DNA from: Atopococcus tabaci | GTDB taxonomy: Bacteria > Bacillota > Bacilli > Lactobacillales > Carnobacteriaceae_A | Reading direction: 5' to 3' | Length of the DNA stretch: 35,277 bases | Assembly (NCBI GenBank): GCA_030535975.1 | Contig: JAUNQW010000009.1 | Location: forward strand, 6,896-42,172 | In this document: positions 7,857-18,601 of the stretch, piece after piece | Position numbering within the stretch: position 1 is the stretch's first letter | How the letters are laid out: the number at the start of each line of letters is the position of its first letter | Made by a program: the position numbers and the translations under genes | The notes under the pieces: model-generated | Database searches by the model: none | Seen by the model: only the letters and a program-made list of their open reading frames with translations | Told to the model about the DNA's origin: nothing

Positions 7857-9805
7857 GATAATAACTCATCTAGATTCATAACTAAGTTTTCCCATTCTTC
7901 CGTCCAGCTCTCAATCATTTGAGTATTTTCACTAAGTTGCTCGTCTAAGGCAAATACTTTTTCTGAGTCAGTATAAACTTCGGGCTTCAACATGTTGGTA
8001 TGGATGTCTTCGTTTATCTCTTCTAATTTTAAAATTTTGACTTCCAAAGCCTCGATTTCTCTTTCCAAACGTCGTTTTTCACGCTGATAATCTTTCAATT
8101 CCTGACGATTCAGACTTGCTTCTGAAAGCTCAGCTTCTCTAACAGACAGCTCCTTATTTTCTAACTCTTTGAGCTGATTAATTTCTTCCAGTTCCTGCTT
8201 CTTTTCTATGTAGTAGTCATAGTTGCCTAAGAAAAGTCTGGACTGATCTGCTTCTATTTCAACAATTTTTGTTGCTAAACGATTGATGAAATAGCGGTCA
8301 TGTGAGACAAAGAGAATGGTTCCTTCAAAGTGGAGGAGAGCATTTTCGAGAGCTTCTTTACTATCGATATCCAGATGGTTAGTGGGTTCATCGAGAATCA
8401 AAAAATTATCCTGATTAAGAGCGAGCTTGGCTAAGGCGACACGGGCTTTTTCACCTCCGCTTAAACTGTGGATAGTTTTAAGTACGTCATCACCGGAAAA
8501 GAGAAAGGAACCGAGCAGCTTACGAATAGTCCCTTCATTCATTGTAGGGTGGTCGTCCCACAATTCATTGAGGATTGTTTTGTTTTGAGTAAGATTCTCC
8601 TGCTCCTGGTCATAATAGCCAATATCTACTTTAGTTCCTTTAATAACTTCACCTGATAAAGCATCCAGTTTTTTTACAATTGTTTTGAGTAAGGTTGATT
8701 TACCTATACCATTAGGCCCGACAACAGCAATGATTTCATTGTGACGGACTTCAAAATTGATATTCTGTGCGGTGGGAATATTATCATACCCTACCGTTAA
8801 ATCATTAATTTGAAGCACCAAATCCCCACTTTTTTGTTCAGGTTTAAAAATGATGTTGGCACTTTTAGAATAAGTTTGTGGTTGTTCCAGGCGCTCTATT
8901 TTTTCCAGCTGTTTTTGTCGGCTTTGAGCGCGCTTGGAAGTAGTAGCTCGACTTATATTTTTTTGAACAAATTCTTCCAATCTTTTAATTTCTTTCTGCT
9001 GTTGTTCAAAATCTTTCCATTGTTTTTCGATATGTTTCTCTTTTTCAGATAGATAGTTAGAATAATTACCCGGATAATGGTTGAGTTTTCCATAGCTTAA
9101 ATCATAGACATCGTGCGTTAACTCATCTAAGAAGTAACGGTCATGAGAGACGATGAGTATTGCACTCGGATAACTTTTCAGGTAACCTTCCAGCCAAGTT
9201 AAAGTATCCATATCTAAATGATTAGTAGGCTCATCTAAGATTAAGAGGTCTGGTTTTTCGAGCAGCAATTTTGCGAGAGCCAGACGTGTTTTCTGCCCTC
9301 CGGAAAGCTCTGTAATGACTGTATCGTAGTCTTCTTCATAAAAGTGAAAACCACCTAAGACAGCTTTGATTTCATTTTTATAATTATATCCGTTCATATC
9401 TTTGAATTGAATTTGTAAAGAGTCATAATGCTTTAAGGTATCTTGATAAATTTCTTCATTGTTAAGAATATTCTCCTGAGCTAATTTCTGCTCCAACTCA
9501 CGCATACCGGCTTCAATTTGGATGACTTCATCAAATACAGCTAGCATCTCTTCCCAAATGCTTTTTTGTGAAATGATACCTGTTCTTTGGGGTAAATAGC
9601 CAATTTGAATATTTTTGGCGACAGAAACTTGTCCTTCATCGGGTGCTTCCTCACCCGCTAATATTTTTAATAAAGTAGATTTTCCAGAGCCGTTTCTTCC
9701 AACTAAGGCAATCCGGCTCCTGTCTTGGATAGTTAAAGAAAGATTAGAAAATAAGCAAGTCGACCCGAAATATCGAGCCACATTTTGTGCCTGTAAAAGT
9801 ATCAA
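7853..9805 (-). CDS. ABC-F family ATPase (YdiF-like)
   Basis: A soluble ABC-F protein with two nucleotide-binding domains and no membrane domain; such proteins act on the ribosome as translation factors. The first domain has GRNGSGKST, LSGGQKTRLALAK and LLILDEPTNHLD. A charged linker with KRAQSRQKQLEKIERLE follows, then the second domain with GPNGIGKST, LSGGEKARVALAK and FLILDEPTNHLD. A glutamate/lysine-rich coiled coil ends the protein, as in YdiF. The frame is open upstream to 10030, running into rex. AAAGGAG eight bases before a TTG at 9803-9805 gives the family-typical start MILLQAQNV and 650 residues. Divergent from rex. A resistance-type ABC-F is possible but nothing points to it. Confidence 0.9.
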   Translation of the reverse strand: MILLQAQNVARYFGSTCLFSNLSLTIQDRSRIALVGRNGSGKSTLLKILAGEEAPDEGQVSVAKNIQIGYLPQRTGIISQKSIWEEMLAVFDEVIQIEAGMRELEQKLAQENILNNEEIYQDTLKHYDSLQIQFKDMNGYNYKNEIKAVLGGFHFYEEDYDTVITELSGGQKTRLALAKLLLEKPDLLILDEPTNHLDMDTLTWLEGYLKSYPSAILIVSHDRYFLDELTHDVYDLSYGKLNHYPGNYSNYLSEKEKHIEKQWKDFEQQQKEIKRLEEFVQKNISRATTSKRAQSRQKQLEKIERLEQPQTYSKSANIIFKPEQKSGDLVLQINDLTVGYDNIPTAQNINFEVRHNEIIAVVGPNGIGKSTLLKTIVKKLDALSGEVIKGTKVDIGYYDQEQENLTQNKTILNELWDDHPTMNEGTIRKLLGSFLFSGDDVLKTIHSLSGGEKARVALAKLALNQDNFLILDEPTNHLDIDSKEALENALLHFEGTILFVSHDRYFINRLATKIVEIEADQSRLFLGNYDYYIEKKQELEEINQLKELENKELSVREAELSEASLNRQELKDYQREKRRLEREIEALEVKILKLEEINEDIHTNMLKPEVYTDSEKVFALDEQLSENTQMIESWTEEWENLVMNLDELLS

Positions 9806-9868
9806 AGACGACACTCCTTTCAAAATTATGCAAATACAGTGTATCATATCTGTCCACTTATAGATAAA

Positions 9869-9963
9869 TTTCACAATCTTTATTTGTCTTTCAATAGCCA
9901 ATGTGAGAAGATACTTAAAAACGAACAGTCGATTTTTAATAGATTGTGAAAAAATATTTATTA
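9869..9963. promoter_or_regulatory. Two possible Rex half-sites between the ABC-F gene and rex
   Basis: The Rex operator is roughly TTGTGAAATATATTTCACAA. TTTCACAA stands at 9869-9876 after an A/T-rich stretch, and TTGTGAA at 9944-9950 before AAAAATATTTA. Each keeps one arm of the operator only. Autoregulation by Rex is plausible but not shown. Confidence 0.3.
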
Positions 9964-9976
9964 TGAGGAGAGGGAT

Positions 9977-10606
9977 ATGTCGCAAAATGATATACCAAAA
10001 GCAACCGCCAGAAGATTGCCCCTTTATCAAAGAGCTTTTAATTCGTTAGCAGAAGTTGAAAAAGAAAAAGTATCTTCTGCCGAACTTAGTGAAATTTTAC
10101 AAATAGATTCTACAACGATTCGTCGCGATTTTTCTTATTTCGGTGCCTTGGGGCGCAGAGGGTACGGCTATGATGTCTCTGACATGCAAAAGTTTTTTGA
10201 TCAACTAATGAATTCTGAAGAAGTTGTCCATGTAGCTATTGTAGGGGTTGGAAACTTAGGTGAAGCTTTGTTGAGAGAGAATTCACATAGTCAGGATAAT
10301 ATAAGAATGACAGCTGGCTTTGATATTAAAGATCACTTGATTAATACGATTAGAGAAGGAATTCCTATTTACAGCATGGAGGATTTGGAAACACAACTGC
10401 CTAAGCTTGGGATTAAAACAGCAGTATTGACTGTTCCAAACGAACATGCTCAACAAATTGCGGATCGGCTGGTAGATGGAGGCTGTCGAGGTATTTTAAA
10501 TTTCACCAGCATTCCATTAAGTGTCCCGAGTCATGTCCTGGTTCACAGTGTTAATCTCGGTAATGAATTGAAAATATTAAATTATTTTATGGATAATTAT
10601 CAATAA
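9977..10606 (+). CDS. rex: Redox-sensing transcriptional repressor Rex
   Basis: Senses the NADH/NAD+ ratio and represses fermentation and respiration genes when NAD+ is high. At 209 residues it has normal length. The N-terminal winged helix includes SSAELSEILQIDSTTIRRDFSY (written here only to mark about residues 33-54). The Rossmann domain opens with GVGNLG at 90-95, and a C-terminal swapped helix ends the protein. GAGGAGAGGG precedes the ATG. The place beside the ABC-F gene and upstream of groESL matches Lactobacillales gene order. Confidence 0.95.
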   Translation: MSQNDIPKATARRLPLYQRAFNSLAEVEKEKVSSAELSEILQIDSTTIRRDFSYFGALGRRGYGYDVSDMQKFFDQLMNSEEVVHVAIVGVGNLGEALLRENSHSQDNIRMTAGFDIKDHLINTIREGIPIYSMEDLETQLPKLGIKTAVLTVPNEHAQQIADRLVDGGCRGILNFTSIPLSVPSHVLVHSVNLGNELKILNYFMDNYQ

Positions 10607-10618
10607 AAACATGAAATA

Positions 10619-10659
10619 AAATAGAGTATCTTAAGCAAAAATGCTTAGATACTCTATTT
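10619..10659. terminator. Bidirectional terminator after rex
   Basis: AAATAGAGTATC (10619-10630) pairs with GATACTCTATTT (10648-10659); the inner TAAGCA / TGCTTA extends the stem with one bulge. It serves rex and the convergent minus-strand operon, and covers the stop codon of the small membrane gene. Confidence 0.8.
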
Positions 10660-10854
10660 CTTTTCATTGTTTCTCATTTTAATATAAATACCGAATAATT
10701 TTACTGCTCTTACAAAATCTATGGTAGCGATACCGGCATTCAAGACAGCAATGAAAGTCCAACCGTTATTATTAACTGCAAAGACAGTTAAAATAAAAAA
10801 TAAGATGAAAAAGACGAAATAGAAAATAGTACGTGTTAAGACAAATTGTTTCAA
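10654..10854 (-). CDS. Small two-helix membrane protein
   Basis: A 66-residue hydrophobic protein with predicted membrane segments at about residues 9-27 and 33-54 and a basic tail ending RNNEKK. No family recognised. The frame is open upstream to 10950 inside the CPBP gene. AAGGGAG sits nine bases before the TTG at 10852-10854, and that start removes the cysteine-rich leader, which is only read-through of the neighbour. It is the last gene of the xpt-CPBP operon, 14 bases after the CPBP stop. Function unknown. Confidence 0.6.
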   Translation of the reverse strand: MKQFVLTRTIFYFVFFILFFILTVFAVNNNGWTFIAVLNAGIATIDFVRAVKLFGIYIKMRNNEKK

Positions 10855-10868
10855 AGCTTTTAACTCCC

Positions 10869-11567
10869 TTATAGCGATATGAAGACAGTCGTAAAAGTTC
10901 CCAGAACAGCAAGTGAATTTAATAAGATGTGAGCAATGACAGGCGTCCATATGGAGTGAGTTTTTTCATAGAGATAAGTGAAGATAAAGGATGTGACAGA
11001 ATATAATAAAATATGACCATCAAGATGCATGAAAGAAAAAATAAGGGCAGCAATGACAGCAGCACCTATTTTACCAGTAATTGGCACGAGACTGCCATAT
11101 ATAGCTTTACGAAAAACGAACTCTTCCATAATAGGACCCAAAAAAGCAATGATTAAAATAAAATAAGGATAATGACGAGCTATTGTTAATAATTGATTAG
11201 TATTTTCACTGGTTAAGGGTTGGTTAAGAAAATTAACTTCAACGAAGCTTGCCAAAGTTTGTCCGATAAGTAAAAGAAATAACCCCAGCACTCCCCAGAT
11301 GATAATTTTAGAAAATGCCTGCCCTTTTCGATCAACGACTGTTTTAAATTGAGCTTTATAGTTCACAGTCAAGATTGCTGCAGTTCCTATAAAAAAAGAA
11401 ATTATTGTAGTGATGATGGTAACTGGAAGTATCTGTTCAACTTGGCTTGGTTCGAAAAATAAAAAAACAACTACAGCAGGAGCCAGTTGGACAGTTATAT
11501 ATATGATGATAAAAAGAATAGCGGTTTTCATATGAGATCTTGTCGGTGGTGTGTTTAATTTATTCAT
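10869..11567 (-). CDS. CPBP family intramembrane glutamic endopeptidase
   Basis: A membrane protease-like protein of the CAAX/Abi (CPBP) family, 232 residues with about six to eight hydrophobic segments. The three family motifs are present: EEFVFR at 148-153, FSFMH ending at His181, and His213 / Asn217 in HILLN. In Gram-positive bacteria such proteins are linked to bacteriocin self-immunity or envelope processing, but no bacteriocin gene lies nearby. The ATG at 11567 overlaps the xpt stop (ATGAATAA) by eight bases, so translation is probably coupled; an upstream TTG at 11585 lacks a ribosome binding site. Confidence 0.85.
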   Translation of the reverse strand: MNKLNTPPTRSHMKTAILFIIIYITVQLAPAVVVFLFFEPSQVEQILPVTIITTIISFFIGTAAILTVNYKAQFKTVVDRKGQAFSKIIIWGVLGLFLLLIGQTLASFVEVNFLNQPLTSENTNQLLTIARHYPYFILIIAFLGPIMEEFVFRKAIYGSLVPITGKIGAAVIAALIFSFMHLDGHILLYSVTSFIFTYLYEKTHSIWTPVIAHILLNSLAVLGTFTTVFISL

Positions 11568-12147
11568 GACGAGCTTCTTCAACAAAAGTTACTTCATTCG
11601 ATTTAAGTGAAGCGATTCGACTGATTGAATACACATCAACATCCATTTTTTCTAATTCTTCTCGACCTCCTTGAAAGGATTTTTCGACGCATATACCAAC
11701 TCCAGCTACTTTTGCTCCGGCTTGTTTAACGAGATCAATCAGACCCATGGCGGCTTGGCCACTTGCTAAGAAATCATCAACGATCAAGACCACATCATTC
11801 TGGCTTAAGTACTCTTTAGAAACAATGACAGAATTCGTGATGTTTTTAGTATAAGAATGGATGTCGGTCTTATACTGTTCTTCTAACAAGGTGGAAGGTG
11901 TTGCTTTTTTGGCAAAAAGCATAGGCACTTCAAATTGCTGAGCTGTCATAAGAGCAGGAGCAATACCAGAGGCTTCAATAGTGAGTATTTTTGTAACTCC
12001 AGTTTCTTTATAGTGGTCATAAAGCTTTTCAGCAATTTGACTTATGACAAGGGGGTCTATTTGATGGTTTAAGAAAGAATCAATCTTTAAAATGCTTTCA
12101 TTAACGACAATGCCATCTCTTTTTATTCGATCATTCAGTGTAGTCAT
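11560..12147 (-). CDS. xpt: Xanthine phosphoribosyltransferase
   Basis: Converts xanthine and PRPP to XMP for purine salvage. At 195 residues it has the usual length, with the PRPP-binding loop VDDFLASGQ at 123-131 and the segment TIEASGIAPALMTA at about 56-69, both typical of Xpt. A more upstream ATG at 12162 precedes the AAGGAG, so the ATG at 12147 after it is used. It is the first gene of a three-gene minus-strand operon. Unlike many Firmicute xpt genes it shows no guanine riboswitch in the 180 bases upstream; a possible regulator is not evident. Confidence 0.93.
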   Translation of the reverse strand: MTTLNDRIKRDGIVVNESILKIDSFLNHQIDPLVISQIAEKLYDHYKETGVTKILTIEASGIAPALMTAQQFEVPMLFAKKATPSTLLEEQYKTDIHSYTKNITNSVIVSKEYLSQNDVVLIVDDFLASGQAAMGLIDLVKQAGAKVAGVGICVEKSFQGGREELEKMDVDVYSISRIASLKSNEVTFVEEARHE

Positions 12148-12288
12148 TTTTTTCTCCTTCATATTATATTTGAGTAAAAATATATAATATGTATTTTACC
12201 TCAAAAGACCGGATACTTAAAATTATTTTTCTGTTTTATATTCCACAATAAGAAATAACTTAAGATTTCTTAAAATATTGCTTTTTTC

Positions 12289-12317
12289 TTGCAATATGAA
12301 GGTTAATGTATTACTAT
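12289..12317 (+). promoter_or_regulatory. groESL promoter
   Basis: TTGCAA (-35, 12289-12294) and TACTAT (-10, 12312-12317) are 17 bases apart. The CIRCE-like element begins 11 bases downstream, the usual arrangement for sigma-A promoters repressed by HrcA. Confidence 0.7.
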
Positions 12318-12328
12318 AAAAATATGAA

Positions 12329-12355
12329 TTAGCACTCGTTGACAGCGTCTGCTAA
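12329..12355. promoter_or_regulatory. CIRCE operator (HrcA), imperfect
   Basis: TTAGCACTC, nine bases, then GTCTGCTAA. The consensus is TTAGCACTC-N9-GAGTGCTAA. The left arm is perfect; the right arm departs at two positions (GTC instead of GAG). Confidence 0.85.
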
Positions 12356-12370
12356 AAAGAAACAAACTAA

Positions 12371-12676
<306 letters not shown>

Positions 12677-12728
12677 TCCCAATTATTTTCAACTATTTAT
12701 ATAAAATTAAAACAAAGAAAAATTATGA

Positions 12729-14366
<1,638 letters not shown>

Positions 14367-14383
14367 TTTTTAACAAATTTATT

Positions 14384-14415
14384 AAAGAATCCGGTTTATC
14401 CGGATTCTTTTTCTA
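14384..14415 (+). terminator. Intrinsic terminator after groEL
   Basis: AAAGAATCCGG (14384-14394) and CCGGATTCTTT (14400-14410) form a perfect 11-bp stem with a five-base loop, followed by TTCT. Confidence 0.9.
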
Positions 14416-14498
14416 TTTTAAATGAAGAATATATGCTGAAGGAGAGAAGAAGTAAATACTTAGACAAGAGATTATTCTTATAATTATAGAAGCTTCTC

Positions 14499-14527
14499 TT
14501 AATCTTACGGCCGAGATACAGTATAAT
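14499..14527 (+). promoter_or_regulatory. Possible hslO promoter
   Basis: A perfect TATAAT at 14522-14527 with a weak -35 (TTAATC, 14499-14504) 17 bases upstream, about 35 bases before the hslO start. Confidence 0.45.
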
Positions 14528-14562
14528 GAAAGATGTAAATTTTTAGAAATGAGTGATATAAG

Positions 14563-15444
14563 TTGAGAAAGGATTATTTAGTCAGAGGTGTAGCCTTTGA
14601 TAAGCAAGTGCGGATATTTGTAGCGGATACCAGTAAAACAGTTCAAGAGGCTCAAAAAAGACATGATTCTTGGTCTACTTCTACTGCAGCTCTTGGCCGA
14701 ACGATCATTGGAAGCTTATTCTTAGGCACAGCTCTCAAAGGGGATGACACGGTGACAGTCCGTATCCAGGGAGAGGGTCCAATCGGCTATTTGGTAGGAG
14801 AAGCAGATGCGAAGGGCAATGTGAGAGGCTATATTAAAAATCCTCAGGTCAGCTTAAATCCTAATGATCTCAATAAAATTGATGTAGCTGGTGGGGTGGG
14901 GGCCAGAGGCGAATTAATTGTGACTAAAGACCTCGGACTCAAAGAGCCATATGTTGGAAGAGTTAATTTGATAAGTGGAGAAATTGCCGAAGATTTTACT
15001 TACTATATGACTTCATCTGAGCAGACGCCTTCTGCTTTCGCTATGGGAGTATTAGTTAATCCAGATGAAAGTGTTGATCATGCTGGAGGCTTTATGGTCC
15101 AGCTGTTACCTGGTGCCAGCGAAGAGACGATTAGTCAATTAGAAGAAAATTTAGTGAACTTTCCTCATATTACAGAACTATTAAAAGAAGGAAAAACCCC
15201 CGAAGAAATACTGGAACTCGTCTGTCAAGGTGGAAATCCGAAAGTTCTTGGCCACATGCCGGTACAATTCCACTGTACTTGTTCAAAAGAGCGTTTTGCC
15301 CAAGCGATGGTTTCTTTAGGAAGTGAAGAAATCCAAAGCATGATAGATCAAGACGGAGGAGCAGAGGCTATTTGTCACTTTTGTAGACAAAAGTATATCT
15401 ATTCAGCTGCAGATTTAGAACAATTACAAAAGGAGACTGAATAA
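14563..15444 (+). CDS. hslO: Redox-regulated chaperone Hsp33
   Basis: A holdase switched on by oxidation: four cysteines bind zinc when reduced and form disulfides under oxidative stress. The 293-residue protein has the cysteines at 238, 240, 271 and 274, that is the CxC...CxxC redox switch, in HCTCSKERF and CHFCRQKY. The N-terminal LVRGVAFDKQVRIF is typical. The start is a TTG with a weak GAGTG upstream; the only nearby ATG is out of frame. The next gene begins two bases after the stop, so the two are probably one transcript. Its position behind groESL groups protein-quality-control genes. Confidence 0.95.
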   Translation: MRKDYLVRGVAFDKQVRIFVADTSKTVQEAQKRHDSWSTSTAALGRTIIGSLFLGTALKGDDTVTVRIQGEGPIGYLVGEADAKGNVRGYIKNPQVSLNPNDLNKIDVAGGVGARGELIVTKDLGLKEPYVGRVNLISGEIAEDFTYYMTSSEQTPSAFAMGVLVNPDESVDHAGGFMVQLLPGASEETISQLEENLVNFPHITELLKEGKTPEEILELVCQGGNPKVLGHMPVQFHCTCSKERFAQAMVSLGSEEIQSMIDQDGGAEAICHFCRQKYIYSAADLEQLQKETE

Positions 15445-15446
15445 AA

Positions 15447-16037
15447 ATGTCAGAAAGCATAGAAGATATCATTCAAGAAATGATGGATGATCCAGATAAT
15501 AAAGAATTCAAAGATTTGGGCTGGCGGCCTGTTATTCAAGTTCCTTCCACTGCCCGAATATTAATTGCCAGCCAGGCGCCGGGTAAAAAGGCTCAAGAAT
15601 CTAATAAGCCTTTCTATGATCCGAGTGGTAAATTATTAAGGGAATGGATGGGAGTGAGTGAAGAAGTTTTTTATGAGTCAGGCTTATTTGGAATTGTTCC
15701 TATGGATTATTTCTTCCCGGGTAAAGCGAACCACGGAGATAACCCGCCGCGAAAAAGCTTTGCAGATAAGTGGAATGATCGAATTTTAGCCACCATGCCG
15801 GATCTTGAGCTTATCATTATAGTGGGAAATTATGCCATGAAGTATTATTTAGGAAAGGAAATGGAACGGAACTTGACGGAGACGGTCCGTAATTATAAAC
15901 AGTATTTACCTGCTTATTTTCCTCTGGTCCATCCCTCACCTTTAAATATTGGCTGGCGCAGAAGAAATCCCTGGTTTGAAGAAGATGTGGTTCCTGATTT
16001 GAAGTCAAGGGTGCAGAAAATATTAAAAAATAATTAA
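15447..16037 (+). CDS. Uracil-DNA glycosylase superfamily protein
   Basis: A 196-residue protein of the UDG fold. Motif 1 is ASQAPGKKAQESNKPFYDPSG (about 41-61, given to mark positions) and motif 2 is HPSPLN at 162-167, the conserved uracil-binding loop. The first motif lacks the catalytic aspartate seen in family 1 UDG, and it is not a canonical Ung. Related uncharacterised proteins are annotated as UDG-family in many lactic acid bacteria. Possible roles are base-excision repair of uracil or another damaged base. AAAGGAG lies inside the 3' end of hslO, so the two genes are translated from one message. No clear terminator follows. Confidence 0.75.
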   Translation: MSESIEDIIQEMMDDPDNKEFKDLGWRPVIQVPSTARILIASQAPGKKAQESNKPFYDPSGKLLREWMGVSEEVFYESGLFGIVPMDYFFPGKANHGDNPPRKSFADKWNDRILATMPDLELIIIVGNYAMKYYLGKEMERNLTETVRNYKQYLPAYFPLVHPSPLNIGWRRRNPWFEEDVVPDLKSRVQKILKNN

Positions 16038-16150
16038 CTATCAAGAACCAAAAGAGCGTGTGAAAACGGTATAGGTAGTTGGTGAAAAAAATGATAGAAT
16101 ATGAGCATAAATGTATATTAATTTATTGAGAACATAAGGGGAGGCTTTCG

Positions 16151-17674
16151 ATGGTAAAACGAGCATTAATCTCGGTATATGATAAAACACAAATCATTGA
16201 TTTTTCCAAACGATTGATTGGATTAGGTTGGGAAATCATTTCAACCGGCGGGACAGAGCGTCTATTAAAAGAATCCAATCTTGATGTGATTTCTATAGAT
16301 GAGGTGACAGAATTTCCTGAAATTTTAGGAGGGCGGGTAAAGACACTTCATCCTAAAATTCATGGAGGGATATTGAATCGCCGAGATAATGAAAATGACC
16401 AGGAAGAAATTGCCGGGTTAAATATTGAGTCGATTGATATGGTTGTTAATAATTTATATCCTTTTGAAAAAACAGTGTTAAATCCAGAAGCCAGCCGCCA
16501 GGAAATTATTGAAAATATAGATATCGGCGGTCCGAGTATGATTCGTGCAGCAGCAAAAAATTACAAGGATGTCATTATTATTACAGATATTGCCGATTAT
16601 GATCGTGTATTAAATAGTTTAGAGGATAATAGTTTAGATGAGAATAAAAGAAAGAAATTAGCTGCAAAAGCTTTTGGCTTAACTGCTTTTTACGACTCCA
16701 TGATTTCAGAATATTTCAACAAAGAACTGCAAGTGGAATATCCAGAGTACCTGATCAAGGGCTATCGCTATGAAGAGGAACTTCGTTATGGTGAGAACCC
16801 TCACCAAAAGGCTGTCTTCTATAGTCATCCATTGGAAAATCAATATCAAATGCAACAATTACATGGTAAACCCTTATCCTATAATAACTATAACGATATT
16901 AAAGCCGCTGTTGATTTAGTAAGAGAATTTGATAAGCCAGCTGCAGTTGCAGTTAAACATGCAAATCCGTGCGGTGCAGCAGTTGGAAATAATATTTTTG
17001 AAGCTTATTCCAAAGCATACGAAACTGATGAGATATCTATTTTTGGTGGAATTGTTGCACTTAACCGAGAAGTAGATGAGAAAACCGCTCAAAAGATGAA
17101 TGAGATTTTCTTAGAAATTATTGTTGCACCTGGTTTTTCTGAACAAGCGTCGGCGCTTTTAACTCAAAAGAAAAACTTACGTCTTATTGAGATGCCTCAA
17201 ACAGCCGAGAAAATAAAAGACGGAAACAGTCTTCGTCAATCTTTAGATGGAATGTTGATTCAAGAGAAGGACAATCAAACTTATAATGAAAATCAGCTGG
17301 AATTAAAAACCAAGCGTCGAATCACAGACCAAGAAAGAAAAGATTTAGACTTTGCCTGGTCAGTGGCTAAGCATATTAACTCTAATGGGATAGTGGTAGC
17401 TAAAGATGGAGCAACCCTGGGCTTAGGTCATGGAGAAGTCCGCCGGGTCTGGGCTTTAGAACAAGCCTTGGAGCGTGCTGAAAAAGATCTTCAAGGAGCG
17501 GTTATTGCTTCTGACGGTTTCTTCTTTGAGGATACGATTGCAACCATGCATGAATATGGTCTGCAAGCTATTATTCAGCCGGGAGGGTCTGTTCAAGATC
17601 AAAAGGTTATTGATTCAGCAGACAAGAAAGATATTTCTGTTTTGTTCACGGGTATGCGTCACTTCAAACATTAA
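16151..17674 (+). CDS. purH: Bifunctional AICAR transformylase / IMP cyclohydrolase
   Basis: Carries out the last two steps of de novo purine synthesis: formylation of AICAR with 10-formyl-THF, then ring closure to IMP. At 507 residues it is about normal. The N-terminal cyclohydrolase domain starts ALISVYDK and holds STGGT (31-35) and the EILGGRVKTLHPKIHGG segment (57-73). The transformylase domain has RYGENPHQ at 212-219, the catalytic KHANPCGA from Lys269-His270, and the C-terminal FTGMRHFKH. GGGGAGG precedes the ATG. No other pur gene is in the window; it is paired with tyrA 15 bases downstream rather than lying in a pur operon. Confidence 0.96.
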   Translation: MVKRALISVYDKTQIIDFSKRLIGLGWEIISTGGTERLLKESNLDVISIDEVTEFPEILGGRVKTLHPKIHGGILNRRDNENDQEEIAGLNIESIDMVVNNLYPFEKTVLNPEASRQEIIENIDIGGPSMIRAAAKNYKDVIIITDIADYDRVLNSLEDNSLDENKRKKLAAKAFGLTAFYDSMISEYFNKELQVEYPEYLIKGYRYEEELRYGENPHQKAVFYSHPLENQYQMQQLHGKPLSYNNYNDIKAAVDLVREFDKPAAVAVKHANPCGAAVGNNIFEAYSKAYETDEISIFGGIVALNREVDEKTAQKMNEIFLEIIVAPGFSEQASALLTQKKNLRLIEMPQTAEKIKDGNSLRQSLDGMLIQEKDNQTYNENQLELKTKRRITDQERKDLDFAWSVAKHINSNGIVVAKDGATLGLGHGEVRRVWALEQALERAEKDLQGAVIASDGFFFEDTIATMHEYGLQAIIQPGGSVQDQKVIDSADKKDISVLFTGMRHFKH

Positions 17675-17689
17675 CAGGAGGGGTGTAGT

Positions 17690-18601
17690 ATGGAAATAGC
17701 AGTAGTTGGTTTAGGGGTGATTGGCGGATCTTTTGTTAAAGCCTTACATGAGATTAAGCAGCCGGAGGATTCTATTTATGGAATCGATATCGATCAAACG
17801 ACTCTAGATTTTGCACGTGAGGGTGGCTATATCGTTTATGGTGAGCAGAAAAACGAAACTATTTTACAAGAAGCAGATTTAGTCATTATGGGGCTTTATC
17901 CTGAGGCAATGAAAGTTTTTTTAAAAGAGCATATGAATGAATTTAAAAAGGATGCCATTATTCTAGATACTTCCGGGGTCAAACAGATCTTATTAAAAGA
18001 TATTGAGACTTATTTCCCCCCGCAGGCAGATTTAATTTTAGGACATCCGATGGCAGGTCGTGAAAGTCGTGGCTTTGCCTACGCTGAAGGGACCATCTAT
18101 AAGAATGCCAACTTTCTGCTTACTCCTATTGAAAGCAATAAAGAAGAAAATATAGAATATATTGTAGATTTACTTTATGAAATTGGTTTCGGTAGGGTCA
18201 CCATTACAACGCCTGAAATTCATGATGAAATGATTGCTTTTACTAGTCAGCTGACCCATGCCATCGCAGTTGCCCTCATGAATAGTGACCAGTATGAAGA
18301 TGAGACGATACGATTTGTAGGAGACTCTTATAGAGATCTGACACGGATTGCTAACATCAACGAGAATCTATGGGCGGAATTATTTATGGAAAATAGAAGC
18401 TATCTCTTAAAAGTTATTGAGCAATTCAAAGAAGAGTTTACTAAATTAGAAGCAGCCGTCGAAAAAGAGGATGTAGCTACTTTAATCGAACTTTTTCAAA
18501 AATCTTCTAAACGTCGTCAAGCTCTGGAAACTTCTGATTATAAATTAAATAAAGAGCGTGAAAAAATTCAGATAGAAAAATCAAGAAATGATTTTGTCTA
18601 A
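17690..18601 (+). CDS. tyrA: Prephenate dehydrogenase
   Basis: Oxidises prephenate to 4-hydroxyphenylpyruvate with NAD+ in tyrosine synthesis. 303 residues: an N-terminal Rossmann domain with GLGVIGGS at 7-14, the substrate-binding GHPMAGRESRG, and an all-helical C-terminal domain. There is no ACT regulatory domain, which many Bacillus enzymes carry. CAGGAGGGG lies before the ATG, 15 bases after purH, so both are probably one transcript. No other aro, trp or phe gene is nearby; arogenate dehydrogenase is an alternative specificity. Confidence 0.87.
   Translation: MEIAVVGLGVIGGSFVKALHEIKQPEDSIYGIDIDQTTLDFAREGGYIVYGEQKNETILQEADLVIMGLYPEAMKVFLKEHMNEFKKDAIILDTSGVKQILLKDIETYFPPQADLILGHPMAGRESRGFAYAEGTIYKNANFLLTPIESNKEENIEYIVDLLYEIGFGRVTITTPEIHDEMIAFTSQLTHAIAVALMNSDQYEDETIRFVGDSYRDLTRIANINENLWAELFMENRSYLLKVIEQFKEEFTKLEAAVEKEDVATLIELFQKSSKRRQALETSDYKLNKEREKIQIEKSRNDFV

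Noticed and set aside
9806-10030. 75-codon N-terminal extension of the ABC-F reading frame
   Set aside because: It overlaps the start of rex, carries no ABC-F sequence, and a TTG with AAAGGAG at the proper distance gives the family-typical N-terminus.
10855-10950. Cysteine-rich N-terminal extension of the small membrane protein
   Set aside because: It lies wholly inside the CPBP gene in another frame, and the ribosome binding site supports the TTG at 10854.
12148-12300. Guanine/xanthine riboswitch upstream of xpt
   Set aside because: None of the conserved purine riboswitch loop sequences could be found on the minus strand here.
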